Shown here piece after piece: positions 53,245 to 62,101 of a stretch of 64,000 nucleotides of DNA (the first letter of the stretch is position 1; every line of letters starts with the position of its first letter). Both the position numbers and the translations under genes were made by a program. Below the pieces are notes generated by a model. That model did not search any database. It worked only from the letters and a program-made list of their open reading frames with translations, and was not told where the DNA came from. The stretch is from assembly GCF_002251295.1 (NCBI RefSeq), contig NZ_NPJA01000019.1:62001-126000 (forward strand), in the 5' to 3' direction. This DNA is from Prevotella sp. P5-50. Its GTDB lineage: Bacteria; Bacteroidota; Bacteroidia; Bacteroidales; Bacteroidaceae.

Positions 53245-54576
53245 ATGGGTAGCGAACAACAATATATCGAGCTCTATCAGGAAGCAAGGCAGATGATTAT
53301 CAGTCATGCCCCAGAGCACATGAATGCCATACGCGACAAGGCTTTCGAGCATTTCAAAGCGCAGGGCTTCCCCACCCGACGGGTGGAACGGTATAAATAT
53401 ACCGACCTGCAACAACTCTTCGAACCCAACTACGGACTGAACCTCAACCGACTCAACATCCCCGTTGACCCCTATGAGGCCTTCCGATGCGATGTACCCA
53501 ACCTATCTACTTCGCTTTATTTCATGGTCAATGACGCCTTCTACACCCAAGAAACTCCTAAAGGCCATCTGCCCGAAGGTGTTTTTGTGGGATCAATGAA
53601 GGAACATCCCGAACTGGTGGCAAGCCACTATGGGCGCTTAGCAAAAACCGACGAAGATGCCGTAACAGCTCTCAACACCATGTTGGCACAAGACGGACTG
53701 CTTGTTTATGTGCCACGCCACACCAAAGTGGAACGTGCCATACAGGTCATCAACATCCTCCGAAGCGATGTTGACCTTATGGTCAACCGCCGCGTGATGA
53801 TTATCCTGGAGGAGGGAGCCGAACTGAAAATGCTCTTCTGCGACCATGCAGCCGATGACCGCAATTTCCTTTCCACACAGATCATCGAAGCATTTGTTGG
53901 CAACAATGCCTCGCTCGACCTCTATTGTTTGGAAGAGACACACCACAAGAACGTACGTATCAGCAATGTATATATAGAGCAACAAGCTAATAGCCGTGTC
54001 AACCACAATGTGATAACCCTTCACAATGGTGTGACACGCAACCGCCTTGATCTCACCTTTGCTGGCGAAGGTGCAGAATGTGGATGCTATGGCTGTGTGA
54101 TTGCCGACAAGAAACAACATGTAGATAACAACACGCTCATCCGTCATGAGGTGCCCCACTGCACCAGCACAGAACTCTACAAGTACGTGCTCAACGAAGA
54201 TGCCGTTGGAGCATTTGCAGGAAGAGTCTATGTGGCACATGGCGCACAGAAGACCTCATCGCAGATGACCAATCAGAACTTGACAGCTTCAAAGACAGCC
54301 CGTATGTACACCCAGCCCATGCTGGAGATTTATGCCGATGACGTAAAATGTGCTCACGGAAGTACAGTAGGCCAGCTCAATGATGCGGCCCTCTTCTACA
54401 TGCAGCAACGCGGCATATCGAAAAAAGAGGCACGACTGCTTTTGCAGAACGCATTCATCAACGAGGTGGTCGATCAGATGCAACTCGAACCACTCCGCGA
54501 CCGCCTGCACTATTTGGTAGAAAAGCGTTTCCGCGGTGAACTCAGCAAATGTGTGGGATGCAAACTCTGTAAATAA
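53245..54576 (+). CDS. sufD: Fe-S cluster assembly protein SufD
   Basis: A 443-residue protein with the SufB/SufD core: RRVERYKYTDLQQLF near the N terminus, EEGAELKMLFCDHAAD, VNHNVITLHNGVTRN, and the C-terminal FAGRVYVAHGAQKTSSQMTNQNL with ADDVKCAHGSTVGQL. The order of sufB, sufC and sufD agrees. The extreme C terminus ends KCVGCKLCK, three cysteines in CxxCxxC spacing that I do not associate with the family core. It begins directly after the sufC stop. Confidence 0.96.
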   Translation: MGSEQQYIELYQEARQMIISHAPEHMNAIRDKAFEHFKAQGFPTRRVERYKYTDLQQLFEPNYGLNLNRLNIPVDPYEAFRCDVPNLSTSLYFMVNDAFYTQETPKGHLPEGVFVGSMKEHPELVASHYGRLAKTDEDAVTALNTMLAQDGLLVYVPRHTKVERAIQVINILRSDVDLMVNRRVMIILEEGAELKMLFCDHAADDRNFLSTQIIEAFVGNNASLDLYCLEETHHKNVRISNVYIEQQANSRVNHNVITLHNGVTRNRLDLTFAGEGAECGCYGCVIADKKQHVDNNTLIRHEVPHCTSTELYKYVLNEDAVGAFAGRVYVAHGAQKTSSQMTNQNLTASKTARMYTQPMLEIYADDVKCAHGSTVGQLNDAALFYMQQRGISKKEARLLLQNAFINEVVDQMQLEPLRDRLHYLVEKRFRGELSKCVGCKLCK

Positions 54577-54590
54577 GATTATAAGAAAAG

Positions 54591-55805
54591 ATGTACGATA
54601 TCAATAAAGTGCGGGAAGATTTCCCCATTCTGTCGAGAAAAGTCTATGATCGTCCACTTGTCTATCTCGACAATGCAGCCACCACTCAGAAACCTCTCTG
54701 CGTGCTCGATGCTATGAGAGAGGAGTACCTCAACGTCAATGCCAATGTACATCGCGGTGTCCACTACCTGTCGCAACAGGCCACCGACCTACATGAGGCA
54801 GCAAGAGAAAAGGTGCGTGCTTTCATCGGTGCCGCTAAAACAGAAGAGATTGTGTTCACTCGCGGCACTACAGAAGCCATCAATCTAGTAGCATCATCAT
54901 TCTGCGAAGAGATGATGAAAGAGGGCGATGAAGTTATTGTCACCGACATGGAGCACCACTCCAACATCGTGCCTTGGCAACTACAAGCCAACCGCCGCGG
55001 CATCGTAGTACGTCATCTGCCTTTCGACGAAAAGGGCGATCTCTGTTTGGATCAGTTGGAACAGATGATCAACGAGCGTACCAAACTGGTGAGCATGGCC
55101 CATGTAAGCAATGTGCTCGGCACAGTAAACGATGTAAAGCATGTGACAACCATTGCCCACAAATATGGAATTCCCGTATTGGTGGATGGTGCACAGAGCA
55201 CTCCCCACTTTCATGTTGATGTAAAAGAACTGGATTGCGATTTTTTTGCCTTCAGTGGACACAAGATGTATGGCCCTACTGGTATCGGTGTGCTCTATGG
55301 TAAAGAAGAATGGTTGGAAAGACTTCCACCCTATCAAGGTGGCGGCGAAATGATAGATAAAGTATCGTGGGAACAAACCACTTTTGAACGCCTGCCCTTT
55401 AAATTTGAAGCAGGCACGCCCGACTATGTAGCAACCCACGGCCTCGCCACTGCTATTGATTATATTTCGGCATTAGGCCTTGACCAGATAGCAACCCACG
55501 AGCAGATGCTTACCCATTATTGTATGGAGCAGATGTCAACCATCGATGATATGCGTCTGTTTGGCACATCAGCACACAAAGATGCAGTAGTCAGTTTTCT
55601 GGTGGGCAATATCCACCACCTCGACATGGGCACCCTGCTCGATCGCCTTGGCATAGCTGTACGCACTGGACACCATTGCGCCCAACCCCTGATGACTCGC
55701 CTTGGTATCAGCGGCACGGTGCGCGCATCGTTTGCCCTTTACAATACGAAAGAGGAGATTGACATTTTGGTCAATGGCATACGCCGTGTCAGTCAGATGT
55801 TCTGA
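54591..55805 (+). CDS. sufS: Cysteine desulfurase SufS
   Basis: A 404-residue PLP enzyme of the NifS/SufS type. It has YLDNAATTQKP, NVHRGVHYLSQQAT, the PLP-binding lysine in FSGHKMYGPTGIGVLYG and the catalytic cysteine in RTGHHCAQPLM on the short lobe-loop typical of SufS. It removes sulfur from cysteine and delivers it to SufB, often through SufE; no sufE is in the window. It starts 14 nt after sufD. Confidence 0.97.
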   Translation: MYDINKVREDFPILSRKVYDRPLVYLDNAATTQKPLCVLDAMREEYLNVNANVHRGVHYLSQQATDLHEAAREKVRAFIGAAKTEEIVFTRGTTEAINLVASSFCEEMMKEGDEVIVTDMEHHSNIVPWQLQANRRGIVVRHLPFDEKGDLCLDQLEQMINERTKLVSMAHVSNVLGTVNDVKHVTTIAHKYGIPVLVDGAQSTPHFHVDVKELDCDFFAFSGHKMYGPTGIGVLYGKEEWLERLPPYQGGGEMIDKVSWEQTTFERLPFKFEAGTPDYVATHGLATAIDYISALGLDQIATHEQMLTHYCMEQMSTIDDMRLFGTSAHKDAVVSFLVGNIHHLDMGTLLDRLGIAVRTGHHCAQPLMTRLGISGTVRASFALYNTKEEIDILVNGIRRVSQMF

Positions 55806-55843
55806 CCAACAGTGTCAAGTTTCTGCATATTGGGCATTAACTA

Positions 55844-56125
55844 TTAGTCGCGTCCAAGTCCGCTGTTTCGGCATTTGAGCAATGCGTTGCAAAACCACAG
55901 CAGACAGAGCAGCCGCAATACCAACGACATGGATGCAAATACAAGGAAGAAGAATGCAGCCTGTGCATTGCATAGCAACAAGGTCTGTCGCACGTTGACT
56001 TTCTCACCTAGCAATCGCGAATAGTAGTTGGCAAGAGCCGCAAGGGGTTTATTGGCAAGATTGGCTATACGCTGTACATTGAGCATGAGGCGCTCGTTAC
56101 GATTCAAAGTGATGGTCTGTTTCAT
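55844..56125 (-). CDS. Small hypothetical membrane protein
   Basis: A 93-residue protein. Residues 1-45 are charged and helical (LNRNERLMLNVQRIANLANKP), and residues about 50-80 are one long or two short hydrophobic helices (AAFFFLVFASMSLVLRLLCLLWFC). It lies alone on the minus strand between sufS and rnhB. I do not recognise the family; the compositional contrast between a polar start and a hydrophobic second half supports a real gene. Confidence 0.5.
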   Translation of the reverse strand: MKQTITLNRNERLMLNVQRIANLANKPLAALANYYSRLLGEKVNVRQTLLLCNAQAAFFFLVFASMSLVLRLLCLLWFCNALLKCRNSGLGRD

Positions 56126-56247
56126 ATTCAGTTCAGATTTTATTGTTTCGATGCTGCAAAGGAACTACTATTTTGTGCACAATATGTTCACTTTCAAAAT
56201 ATCTTAGTTAAAAGAATTTAATCGTTAACATCTCTTTACAATATTAT

Positions 56248-56856
56248 ATGCTTGCAAGCCATTATTACACGGGTAAGATAGAAGCAGGATGCGATGAAGC
56301 CGGACGTGGATGTTTGGCAGGCAGCGTCTATGCTGCTGCTGTTATCTTTCCTGAAGACTACCACAACGAGGCGCTCAACGACTCGAAACAATTGACAGAC
56401 CATAAGCGCAAGCAGTTGCGCGAGATTATTGAGCGCGACGCATTGGCATGGGCTGTAGGCATCGTAACAGCCGAGGAGATCGACCGCATTAACATCCTCA
56501 ATGCCTCGATACTCGCCATGCACCGTGCTCTCGACCAGTTGAAAGTGCGTCCAGAAGCAATTATTGTGGATGGCAACCGTTTCAAACCCTATCAGAAGTT
56601 GCCCCACACCACTATTGTCAAAGGTGATGGTAAATATCTCAGCATTGCAGCAGCCTCAATTCTTGCCAAGACTTACCGCGACGACTATATGGATGGACTG
56701 GCAGAGGAATATCCTGAATACGACTGGCATTCCAACAAAGGATATCCCACCAAGAAGCATCGCGAAGCTATCAGCCGTTGCGGTATCACTCCCTACCACC
56801 GCAAGAGTTTCAATCTGCTGGGCGATGGGCAGCTTTCACTCGATTTTGGAGAATAG
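56248..56856 (+). CDS. rnhB: Ribonuclease HII
   Basis: A 202-residue protein with the RNase HII signature GCDEAGRGCLAGSVYAAAV at residues 11-29, providing the first catalytic Asp-Glu pair, the Asp of VDGNRF and the later acidic residue in YRDDYMDGLA. It cuts the RNA strand of RNA-DNA hybrids and starts removal of single ribonucleotides from DNA. The stop is 3 nt before the WYL regulator gene. Confidence 0.95.
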   Translation: MLASHYYTGKIEAGCDEAGRGCLAGSVYAAAVIFPEDYHNEALNDSKQLTDHKRKQLREIIERDALAWAVGIVTAEEIDRINILNASILAMHRALDQLKVRPEAIIVDGNRFKPYQKLPHTTIVKGDGKYLSIAAASILAKTYRDDYMDGLAEEYPEYDWHSNKGYPTKKHREAISRCGITPYHRKSFNLLGDGQLSLDFGE

Positions 56857-56859
56857 CCT

Positions 56860-57774
56860 ATGCGTCACGACAAACTGAACCGAGAGCTGTCGTTGCTGCT
56901 TCTACTTACCGAAAACAAGAAGCTCAACGTACAGCAACTCTGCGAAAAGATGGAGCTATCAAAGCGCACGCTCTATTACTATCTCGATTTTTTCCGTGAC
57001 TTTGGCTTCGAAGTGGAAAAGCGCGGTACCGTCTATTCCATCGACAAAAACTCCACCTACTTCACCAAGCTCTTCCGCAAAGTGCATTTCACCGAAGACG
57101 AAGCCATCTATATCCGCCGCATGCTTGAAAACTATGGTGGTCAGGGAGCACTGGTGGCTCATCTAAAGAGGAAGCTCGACACGCTCTACGATTTTAATAT
57201 CCTTGCCGATGCCCAGTTGCGCGAACAGCAGGCTTTGAATATCAGCGTCCTCTACGATGCCATCAAATATCATCGCAACGTCATTCTCCACCATTATTCA
57301 TCGCCACACAGCAACTCGGTGAGCGATCGCATTGTCGAACCGTTCATGTTGATGAACGACAATCGCGAGGTGCGTTGCTATGAATTAACATCAAAGACGA
57401 ACAAGACCTTCAAGGTGGCACGCATGGAATCGGTAGAGTTGTTGGCCGACGAATGGCAGCACGAAAGGCAGCATCGACAGATGTACACCGACATCTTCAT
57501 GTTCAGCGGCGAACAACAGATGCGTATCAAACTACGTCTGGGCCGCCTATCAGCCAATATCATACAAGAAGAATATCCATTATCGGCAGCCTATATCAGT
57601 AAAGACAATGACACCCATTGGATACTTGAACTCGATGTGTGCAGCTATATTGGTATAGGTCGTTTTGTCATGGGACTGTTTTCTGATATCGAAGTATTGG
57701 AAGACTCTGGTTTCTGTAAATATATCCACGACAAAGTCAAGGAGATGGAAGAAAAGATAAAAAACACACCATGA
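56860..57774 (+). CDS. WYL-domain transcriptional regulator
   Basis: A 304-residue protein. An N-terminal winged helix-turn-helix (NVQQLCEKMELSKRTLYYYLDFFRDFGFEVEKR) is followed by a WYL domain at about residues 125-210 (VILHHYSSPH, RIVEPFMLMNDNREVRCYEL, RMESVELL) and a C-terminal extension. WYL domains sense ligands or nucleic acids in regulators of DNA-damage and defence genes, but here no defence gene is nearby. It is encoded directly after rnhB. Confidence 0.85.
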   Translation: MRHDKLNRELSLLLLLTENKKLNVQQLCEKMELSKRTLYYYLDFFRDFGFEVEKRGTVYSIDKNSTYFTKLFRKVHFTEDEAIYIRRMLENYGGQGALVAHLKRKLDTLYDFNILADAQLREQQALNISVLYDAIKYHRNVILHHYSSPHSNSVSDRIVEPFMLMNDNREVRCYELTSKTNKTFKVARMESVELLADEWQHERQHRQMYTDIFMFSGEQQMRIKLRLGRLSANIIQEEYPLSAAYISKDNDTHWILELDVCSYIGIGRFVMGLFSDIEVLEDSGFCKYIHDKVKEMEEKIKNTP

Positions 57775-57801
57775 TAGTGTTCAACATAAAGGAATAATTA
57801 G

Positions 57802-57809
57802 TACTTTTG
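57802..57809 (+). promoter_or_regulatory. Promoter -7 element of the GNAT-nitrilase gene
   Basis: TACTTTTG matches the consensus 40 nt before the start codon; no -33 TTTG is evident. Confidence 0.45.
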
Positions 57810-57849
57810 CGTCGGTAAAAAGAAAACAGCAAAAGATAACCCGTACATT

Positions 57850-59400
57850 ATGGAAACGTCACACTCCAATAAAGTAGAACTGCGCAACCTCCAAATGGAG
57901 GACTACGACCAGTTGGCACGATCATTCCGACGCATCTATGCCGATGCTGATGTCTTCTGGACTCACGCACAAATCAAGAAACTCCTCACTATCTTTCCCG
58001 AAGGCCAGATTGTTATCGTGGTCGATGATAAGATAGTGGGATGTGCCCTATCCATCATTGTTGACTACAACAAGGTGAAAGGCGACCACACCTATGCACA
58101 GGTCACTGGCAACGAAACGTTCAACACTCACAACCCCAACGGCAATATCCTTTATGGCATCGAGGTGTTTATCCATCCCGACTACCGTGGCATGCGACTG
58201 GCTCGCCGCATGTACGAATATCGCAAGGAACTCTGTGAGAAACTCAACCTCAAGGCCATCATGTTTGGCGGTAGAATACCCAACTACCACCTCTATGCCG
58301 ACACCATGCGTCCTAAGGAATATATAGAAAAGGTACGCACGCGAGAGATATACGACCCGGTACTTACTTTCCAGCTGTCCAACGACTTCCACGTGCGTCG
58401 TGTCATCCGCAACTATCTGCCCAACGACGAGGAGTCGAAACATTGTGCCACACTGCTGCAATGGGACAATATCTACTATCAGCCATCCAACAATGTGGTG
58501 GAAAAGCGTCCCACGGTACGTATCGGTATGGTACAATGGCAGATGCGCCCCTACCATACGCTCGATGATTTGTTCGAACAGGTAGAGTTCTTTGTCGATT
58601 CCGTATCCGACTACAAGAGCGATTTCATCCTCTTCCCCGAATACTTCAACGCTCCACTGATGGCGAAGTTCAACGACATGGGCGAGGCACAGTCTATCCG
58701 TGCCATGGCACAATATACGGAGAAAATCCGCGACCGCTTCGTTGAAATGGCTATCAGCTATAATATCAACATCATCACAGGTAGTATGCCTTACGTTAAA
58801 GATGACGGTGCTCTCTACAATGTGGGCTTTCTTTGCCGTCGCGACGGATCATACGAGATGTTTGAAAAGATACATGTCACTCCCGACGAACAGAAATGTT
58901 GGGGACTGACCGGTGGTAGCCATGTGCAGACTTTTGATACTGACTGCGGACGCATCGGCATACTGATTTGCTACGATGTAGAGTTCCCTGAGCTGTCACG
59001 CCTGATGGCAGATGAGGGCATGCAGATACTCTTTGTACCATTCATGACCGACACTAAGAACGCCTACTCACGTGTTCGCATCTGTGCACAGGCTCGTGCC
59101 ATCGAAAACGAGTGCTACGTGGCAATTGCCGGAAGTGTGGGCAACCTGCCGCGTGTCCACAACATGGATATCCAGTATGCACAGTCTGCTGTGTTCACGC
59201 CGTGCGACTTTGCATTCCCCACCGACGGTATGCGTGCCGAGGCAACACCCAACACCGAGATGATATTGGTAAGCGATGTAGATCTGAGTCTGCTCAACGA
59301 GCTACACACCTATGGTGCTGTGCGCAACCTGCGCGACCGTCGTGGCGACCTCTACGAACTAAAGATTAAACCTGCCGCTAAACAGGATATCGAAGGTTAA
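57850..59400 (+). CDS. Bifunctional GNAT acetyltransferase / carbon-nitrogen hydrolase
   Basis: A 516-residue fusion. Residues 10-150 form a GNAT domain (VFIHPDYRGMRLARRMYEYRKEL is the acetyl-CoA-binding motif). Residues about 215-500 form a nitrilase-superfamily domain with the Glu of LFPEYF, the Lys of EKIHVTPDE and the Cys of LICYDVEFPE as the catalytic triad. Nitrilase domains of this branch are amidohydrolases. The substrate is not known. It stands alone with its own promoter and a GC-rich terminator. Confidence 0.92.
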   Translation: METSHSNKVELRNLQMEDYDQLARSFRRIYADADVFWTHAQIKKLLTIFPEGQIVIVVDDKIVGCALSIIVDYNKVKGDHTYAQVTGNETFNTHNPNGNILYGIEVFIHPDYRGMRLARRMYEYRKELCEKLNLKAIMFGGRIPNYHLYADTMRPKEYIEKVRTREIYDPVLTFQLSNDFHVRRVIRNYLPNDEESKHCATLLQWDNIYYQPSNNVVEKRPTVRIGMVQWQMRPYHTLDDLFEQVEFFVDSVSDYKSDFILFPEYFNAPLMAKFNDMGEAQSIRAMAQYTEKIRDRFVEMAISYNINIITGSMPYVKDDGALYNVGFLCRRDGSYEMFEKIHVTPDEQKCWGLTGGSHVQTFDTDCGRIGILICYDVEFPELSRLMADEGMQILFVPFMTDTKNAYSRVRICAQARAIENECYVAIAGSVGNLPRVHNMDIQYAQSAVFTPCDFAFPTDGMRAEATPNTEMILVSDVDLSLLNELHTYGAVRNLRDRRGDLYELKIKPAAKQDIEG

Positions 59401-59412
59401 CCCCATACTCCT

Positions 59413-59446
59413 TGCGCGTGCGCATGGGCGCACGCGCATTTTTTTC
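59413..59446 (+). terminator. Intrinsic terminator of the GNAT-nitrilase gene
   Basis: TGCGCGTGCGC (59413-59423) pairs perfectly with GCGCACGCGCA (59428-59438) around ATGG, followed by seven T. Confidence 0.88.
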
Positions 59447-59603
59447 GTTTTTATCGAACATCGAACACCAACCTAAAACTCTGCGAACATCATTTTATCA
59501 GCAAGAACATCGGCAATACATTTCCTGCTCCCATACTTTATTAGCAAATGAAGTATTCAAACGCAACTATAATTAAGGTTTTCTATGTGTAATAGATTGT
59601 TTT

Positions 59604-59635
59604 TTTGCAGAAAAGGAAAAAATTGACTACCTTTG
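59604..59635 (+). promoter_or_regulatory. Promoter of the TPR-HTH gene at 59711
   Basis: TTTG at 59604-59607, a 20-nt spacer and TACCTTTG at 59628-59635 match the consensus. The predicted leader is about 70 nt. Confidence 0.7.
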
Positions 59636-59710
59636 CCATACAAATAAAGAAATAGTCCAAACCGTATTACTACACATTCTGCCCATAGTCCCAAAAGGAT
59701 TCGAGAATAT

Positions 59711-61486
59711 ATGAAGCTGACAACACGACAGAAACAAAAGCTACAACACATGTGCAGCATTGTGCTTCTAGCAATGCTGACAACTATCCTTCTATGCACC
59801 TGTGGCAAAAGCAACAGGAGTATTGCCATATTAGAACATGCAGAAAATATAATGGACGAACATCCCGACTCTGCACTATTGCTACTCAATAGCATCAGCA
59901 GCGAACAAAATGAAATGGACAAAAGCCAATACATGGCCTACCATCTGCTACTGACTGACGCAAGCTATCGCACGGGAAACACAATAGTGGAAGATAGCAT
60001 AATCATAGAAAGCGCCAACTATTACGACCTGCATGGCACTTGTAAAGAGCAGGTGCGCGCCAACTATTTGGCTGCACTCGTTTACGACTACAAAGGTAAT
60101 ACGCCCATGGCACTCCAATACTATATGAAGGCTGTGGCACACACTGACACTTCCGATACACACTGTGATTGGCACTTATTGGGCACACTCCATGCACAAA
60201 TGGCGAAAGCATACGGACGGGCGATGGTCTATAGTATGCAGATGAACTGCATACATAAAGCCGAACACGCATTTTTCAAAGCCAACGATACCGTCAATGC
60301 TCTCAAGGCTAAAACACAAACGGCAGACATCTACGCACAAAACGGCGATACTTACAGAGCAATAACACTGCTCGACTCAGTGGCAGATGTCATGGCTAAA
60401 CAACAATATCACGAGTTGGCTGTCGGTTTCTTCCTGAAAGAAATGCCCCTTATTGCTAAAAAGACAGACCGGAAATTTGCAGAATCTGTCATGCAAAAAG
60501 TACAGCAAGAAATGCACTACCTTGCCTCAAACCATCGCTTGTGGAACAATTACTATGCCTGCCAAGGCATATTGGCTGAGCTACAAGACAATATCGACTC
60601 GGCTGGTTTCTATTATATGCAAGCCAACCTTTCTGATATCAACGACATGCCGTTGACAGCCTGCATAAATGGTGGTTTGATGCGTTATTACACTGCCAAA
60701 GGAAACCTGCGTGAAGCCACTCGCTATGCCACTTATTACACTTTAGCTTGCGATTCTCTACAAAAAATGCATGCAGAAAATATCGACTGTGAAATGTACC
60801 GTCTCTATACACAGGATCGCATGGGAGAAGTGGAGAAGCACATGGAAGCGCGTCTGAAAACAATGATTGCTGCACTCCTTATCGTTATATTTGTGCTCTG
60901 CATCGCGGGATTGATTAGTCACCAGTGGTACAAACGGCATAAACAGTGGCAGCGCATCAAGATTGAACGCCATAATATGTACTTCCAGCAACTACGTGCC
61001 ACCTACGACCATGCACGCCACGAATATGACACACTACAAAACGATTTCCTCGCATACAAGCAAGCAAAAGGCGAAGAATTGGAGTCGCTGCGCGCTCAAG
61101 TGGCAACCTATTTAGACCAAAACGTATCGATTGAAACATGGGACAAAGAGCGCGAACTCTTCGATGACAAGGCTATCAGCCATCTCCACTCATTGCTTGA
61201 ACGAGGAAAAATTCCATCTGGGCGCGACCTACGGGAGGTGGTACAGTTGGCAGAAGCCCATCTACCCGACTTCTGGGCAGTGGTATGCAATCCCACCAAA
61301 CACTTGTCGCTAACTGAAATACAAGTATGTGTGTTACTCCGCGTCTGCTTCATTCCATCGGAAATAGCCGCTGCAATGAATATCAGTATGCAACGAGTGA
61401 GCAATGCGAAAGCAAGCATACACGAAAAACTCTTTGGCACGAAAGGTGCAAAAGGATTGGAAGACAAATTGCTGGCTCTACACTAA
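59711..61486 (+). CDS. TPR membrane regulator with C-terminal HTH
   Basis: A 591-residue protein. The N terminus has a hydrophobic segment with cysteines (IVLLAMLTTILLCTCG) that resembles a lipoprotein signal. About 320 residues of TPR-like helices follow, then a transmembrane helix (MIAALLIVIFVLCIAGLI) near residue 385-405 and a coiled coil. The C-terminal region LTEIQVCVLLRVCFIPSEIAAAMNISMQRVSNAKASI is a LuxR-like helix-turn-helix. It has the same overall plan as the protein at 42433. It precedes the glycine-zipper lipoprotein cluster by 42 nt and may regulate it, which is inference. Confidence 0.78.
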   Translation: MKLTTRQKQKLQHMCSIVLLAMLTTILLCTCGKSNRSIAILEHAENIMDEHPDSALLLLNSISSEQNEMDKSQYMAYHLLLTDASYRTGNTIVEDSIIIESANYYDLHGTCKEQVRANYLAALVYDYKGNTPMALQYYMKAVAHTDTSDTHCDWHLLGTLHAQMAKAYGRAMVYSMQMNCIHKAEHAFFKANDTVNALKAKTQTADIYAQNGDTYRAITLLDSVADVMAKQQYHELAVGFFLKEMPLIAKKTDRKFAESVMQKVQQEMHYLASNHRLWNNYYACQGILAELQDNIDSAGFYYMQANLSDINDMPLTACINGGLMRYYTAKGNLREATRYATYYTLACDSLQKMHAENIDCEMYRLYTQDRMGEVEKHMEARLKTMIAALLIVIFVLCIAGLISHQWYKRHKQWQRIKIERHNMYFQQLRATYDHARHEYDTLQNDFLAYKQAKGEELESLRAQVATYLDQNVSIETWDKERELFDDKAISHLHSLLERGKIPSGRDLREVVQLAEAHLPDFWAVVCNPTKHLSLTEIQVCVLLRVCFIPSEIAAAMNISMQRVSNAKASIHEKLFGTKGAKGLEDKLLALH

Positions 61487-61528
61487 TCCCTATACTCGGC
61501 AACGCATTTTTATCCTAAACTAACAAGA

Positions 61529-61936
61529 ATGAAAAGGTCAAACATAAATATGATGTTGGAATCATGGCTATACACCGCTGTGTTTTTCCATGGTACATTG
61601 GATCCTATGATAGACTACTTCTACGATTCGAGTTCCTTCGTATGGTGGAGTTTCCAAGCCTGTGGAGCTTTGCTTATTATTATTGCCGTATTCTTCAGCA
61701 GACAACTATTGAGCAAAAAATGGACTTACACACTGAAAAAATTGGCATCTGAACAGCTTTTTCTGAATATCAACACCTGTCTCTGCTTCTTGGGTATTGC
61801 CATTGCACTGCTTTTCGATTCACAACGATGGATAGCATGGACGGTATTCCTCATCATTTTCGTCGGTCTATTTATCTCTAATCACAACCGCAAGAGAAAG
61901 GACGATATTTCACAATCAACATCACAAAGCGCATAA
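61529..61936 (+). CDS. Small membrane protein, paralogue of the gene at 63079
   Basis: A 135-residue protein with about four hydrophobic helices and a charged C-terminal tail (NHNRKRKDD). Shared features with the 63079 product are SWL(F/Y).A ... DP(M/L)I in the first quarter and GI..AL.F.S..W..W....L in the third helix pair. The two genes flank the lipoprotein gene at 62102. I do not recognise the family. It lies 42 nt after the TPR-HTH gene and may share its transcript. Confidence 0.65.
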   Translation: MKRSNINMMLESWLYTAVFFHGTLDPMIDYFYDSSSFVWWSFQACGALLIIIAVFFSRQLLSKKWTYTLKKLASEQLFLNINTCLCFLGIAIALLFDSQRWIAWTVFLIIFVGLFISNHNRKRKDDISQSTSQSA

Positions 61937-62023
61937 GCTACTATCTCATAAGCCATTAAAGCCACACTTCTATACACACAAAATACACACTTGATGTTTT
62001 GTGAATTTAACGTGTATTGATTT

Positions 62024-62055
62024 TTTGCTCGTTGTTTTGGTTCTGCTTAATTTTG
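62024..62055 (+). promoter_or_regulatory. Promoter of the glycine-zipper lipoprotein gene
   Basis: TTTG at 62024-62027, a 20-nt spacer and TAATTTTG at 62048-62055 match the consensus closely. The leader is about 40 nt. Confidence 0.7.
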
Positions 62056-62101
62056 CAATCGAAACAAAACAATTATTCACACAACAAAAATCAATCAAAT
62101 T

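Larger units (their letters stand above)
59401..59710. other. Intergenic region between GNAT-nitrilase and TPR-HTH genes
   Basis: It contains the terminator at 59413-59446 and the promoter at 59604-59635. The remaining AT-rich sequence shows no gene or repeat. Confidence 0.6.

Noticed and set aside
57850..58300. Separate acetyltransferase gene next to a nitrilase gene
   Set aside because: The frame is continuous through both domains with no stop or internal start signal, and such fusions are known.
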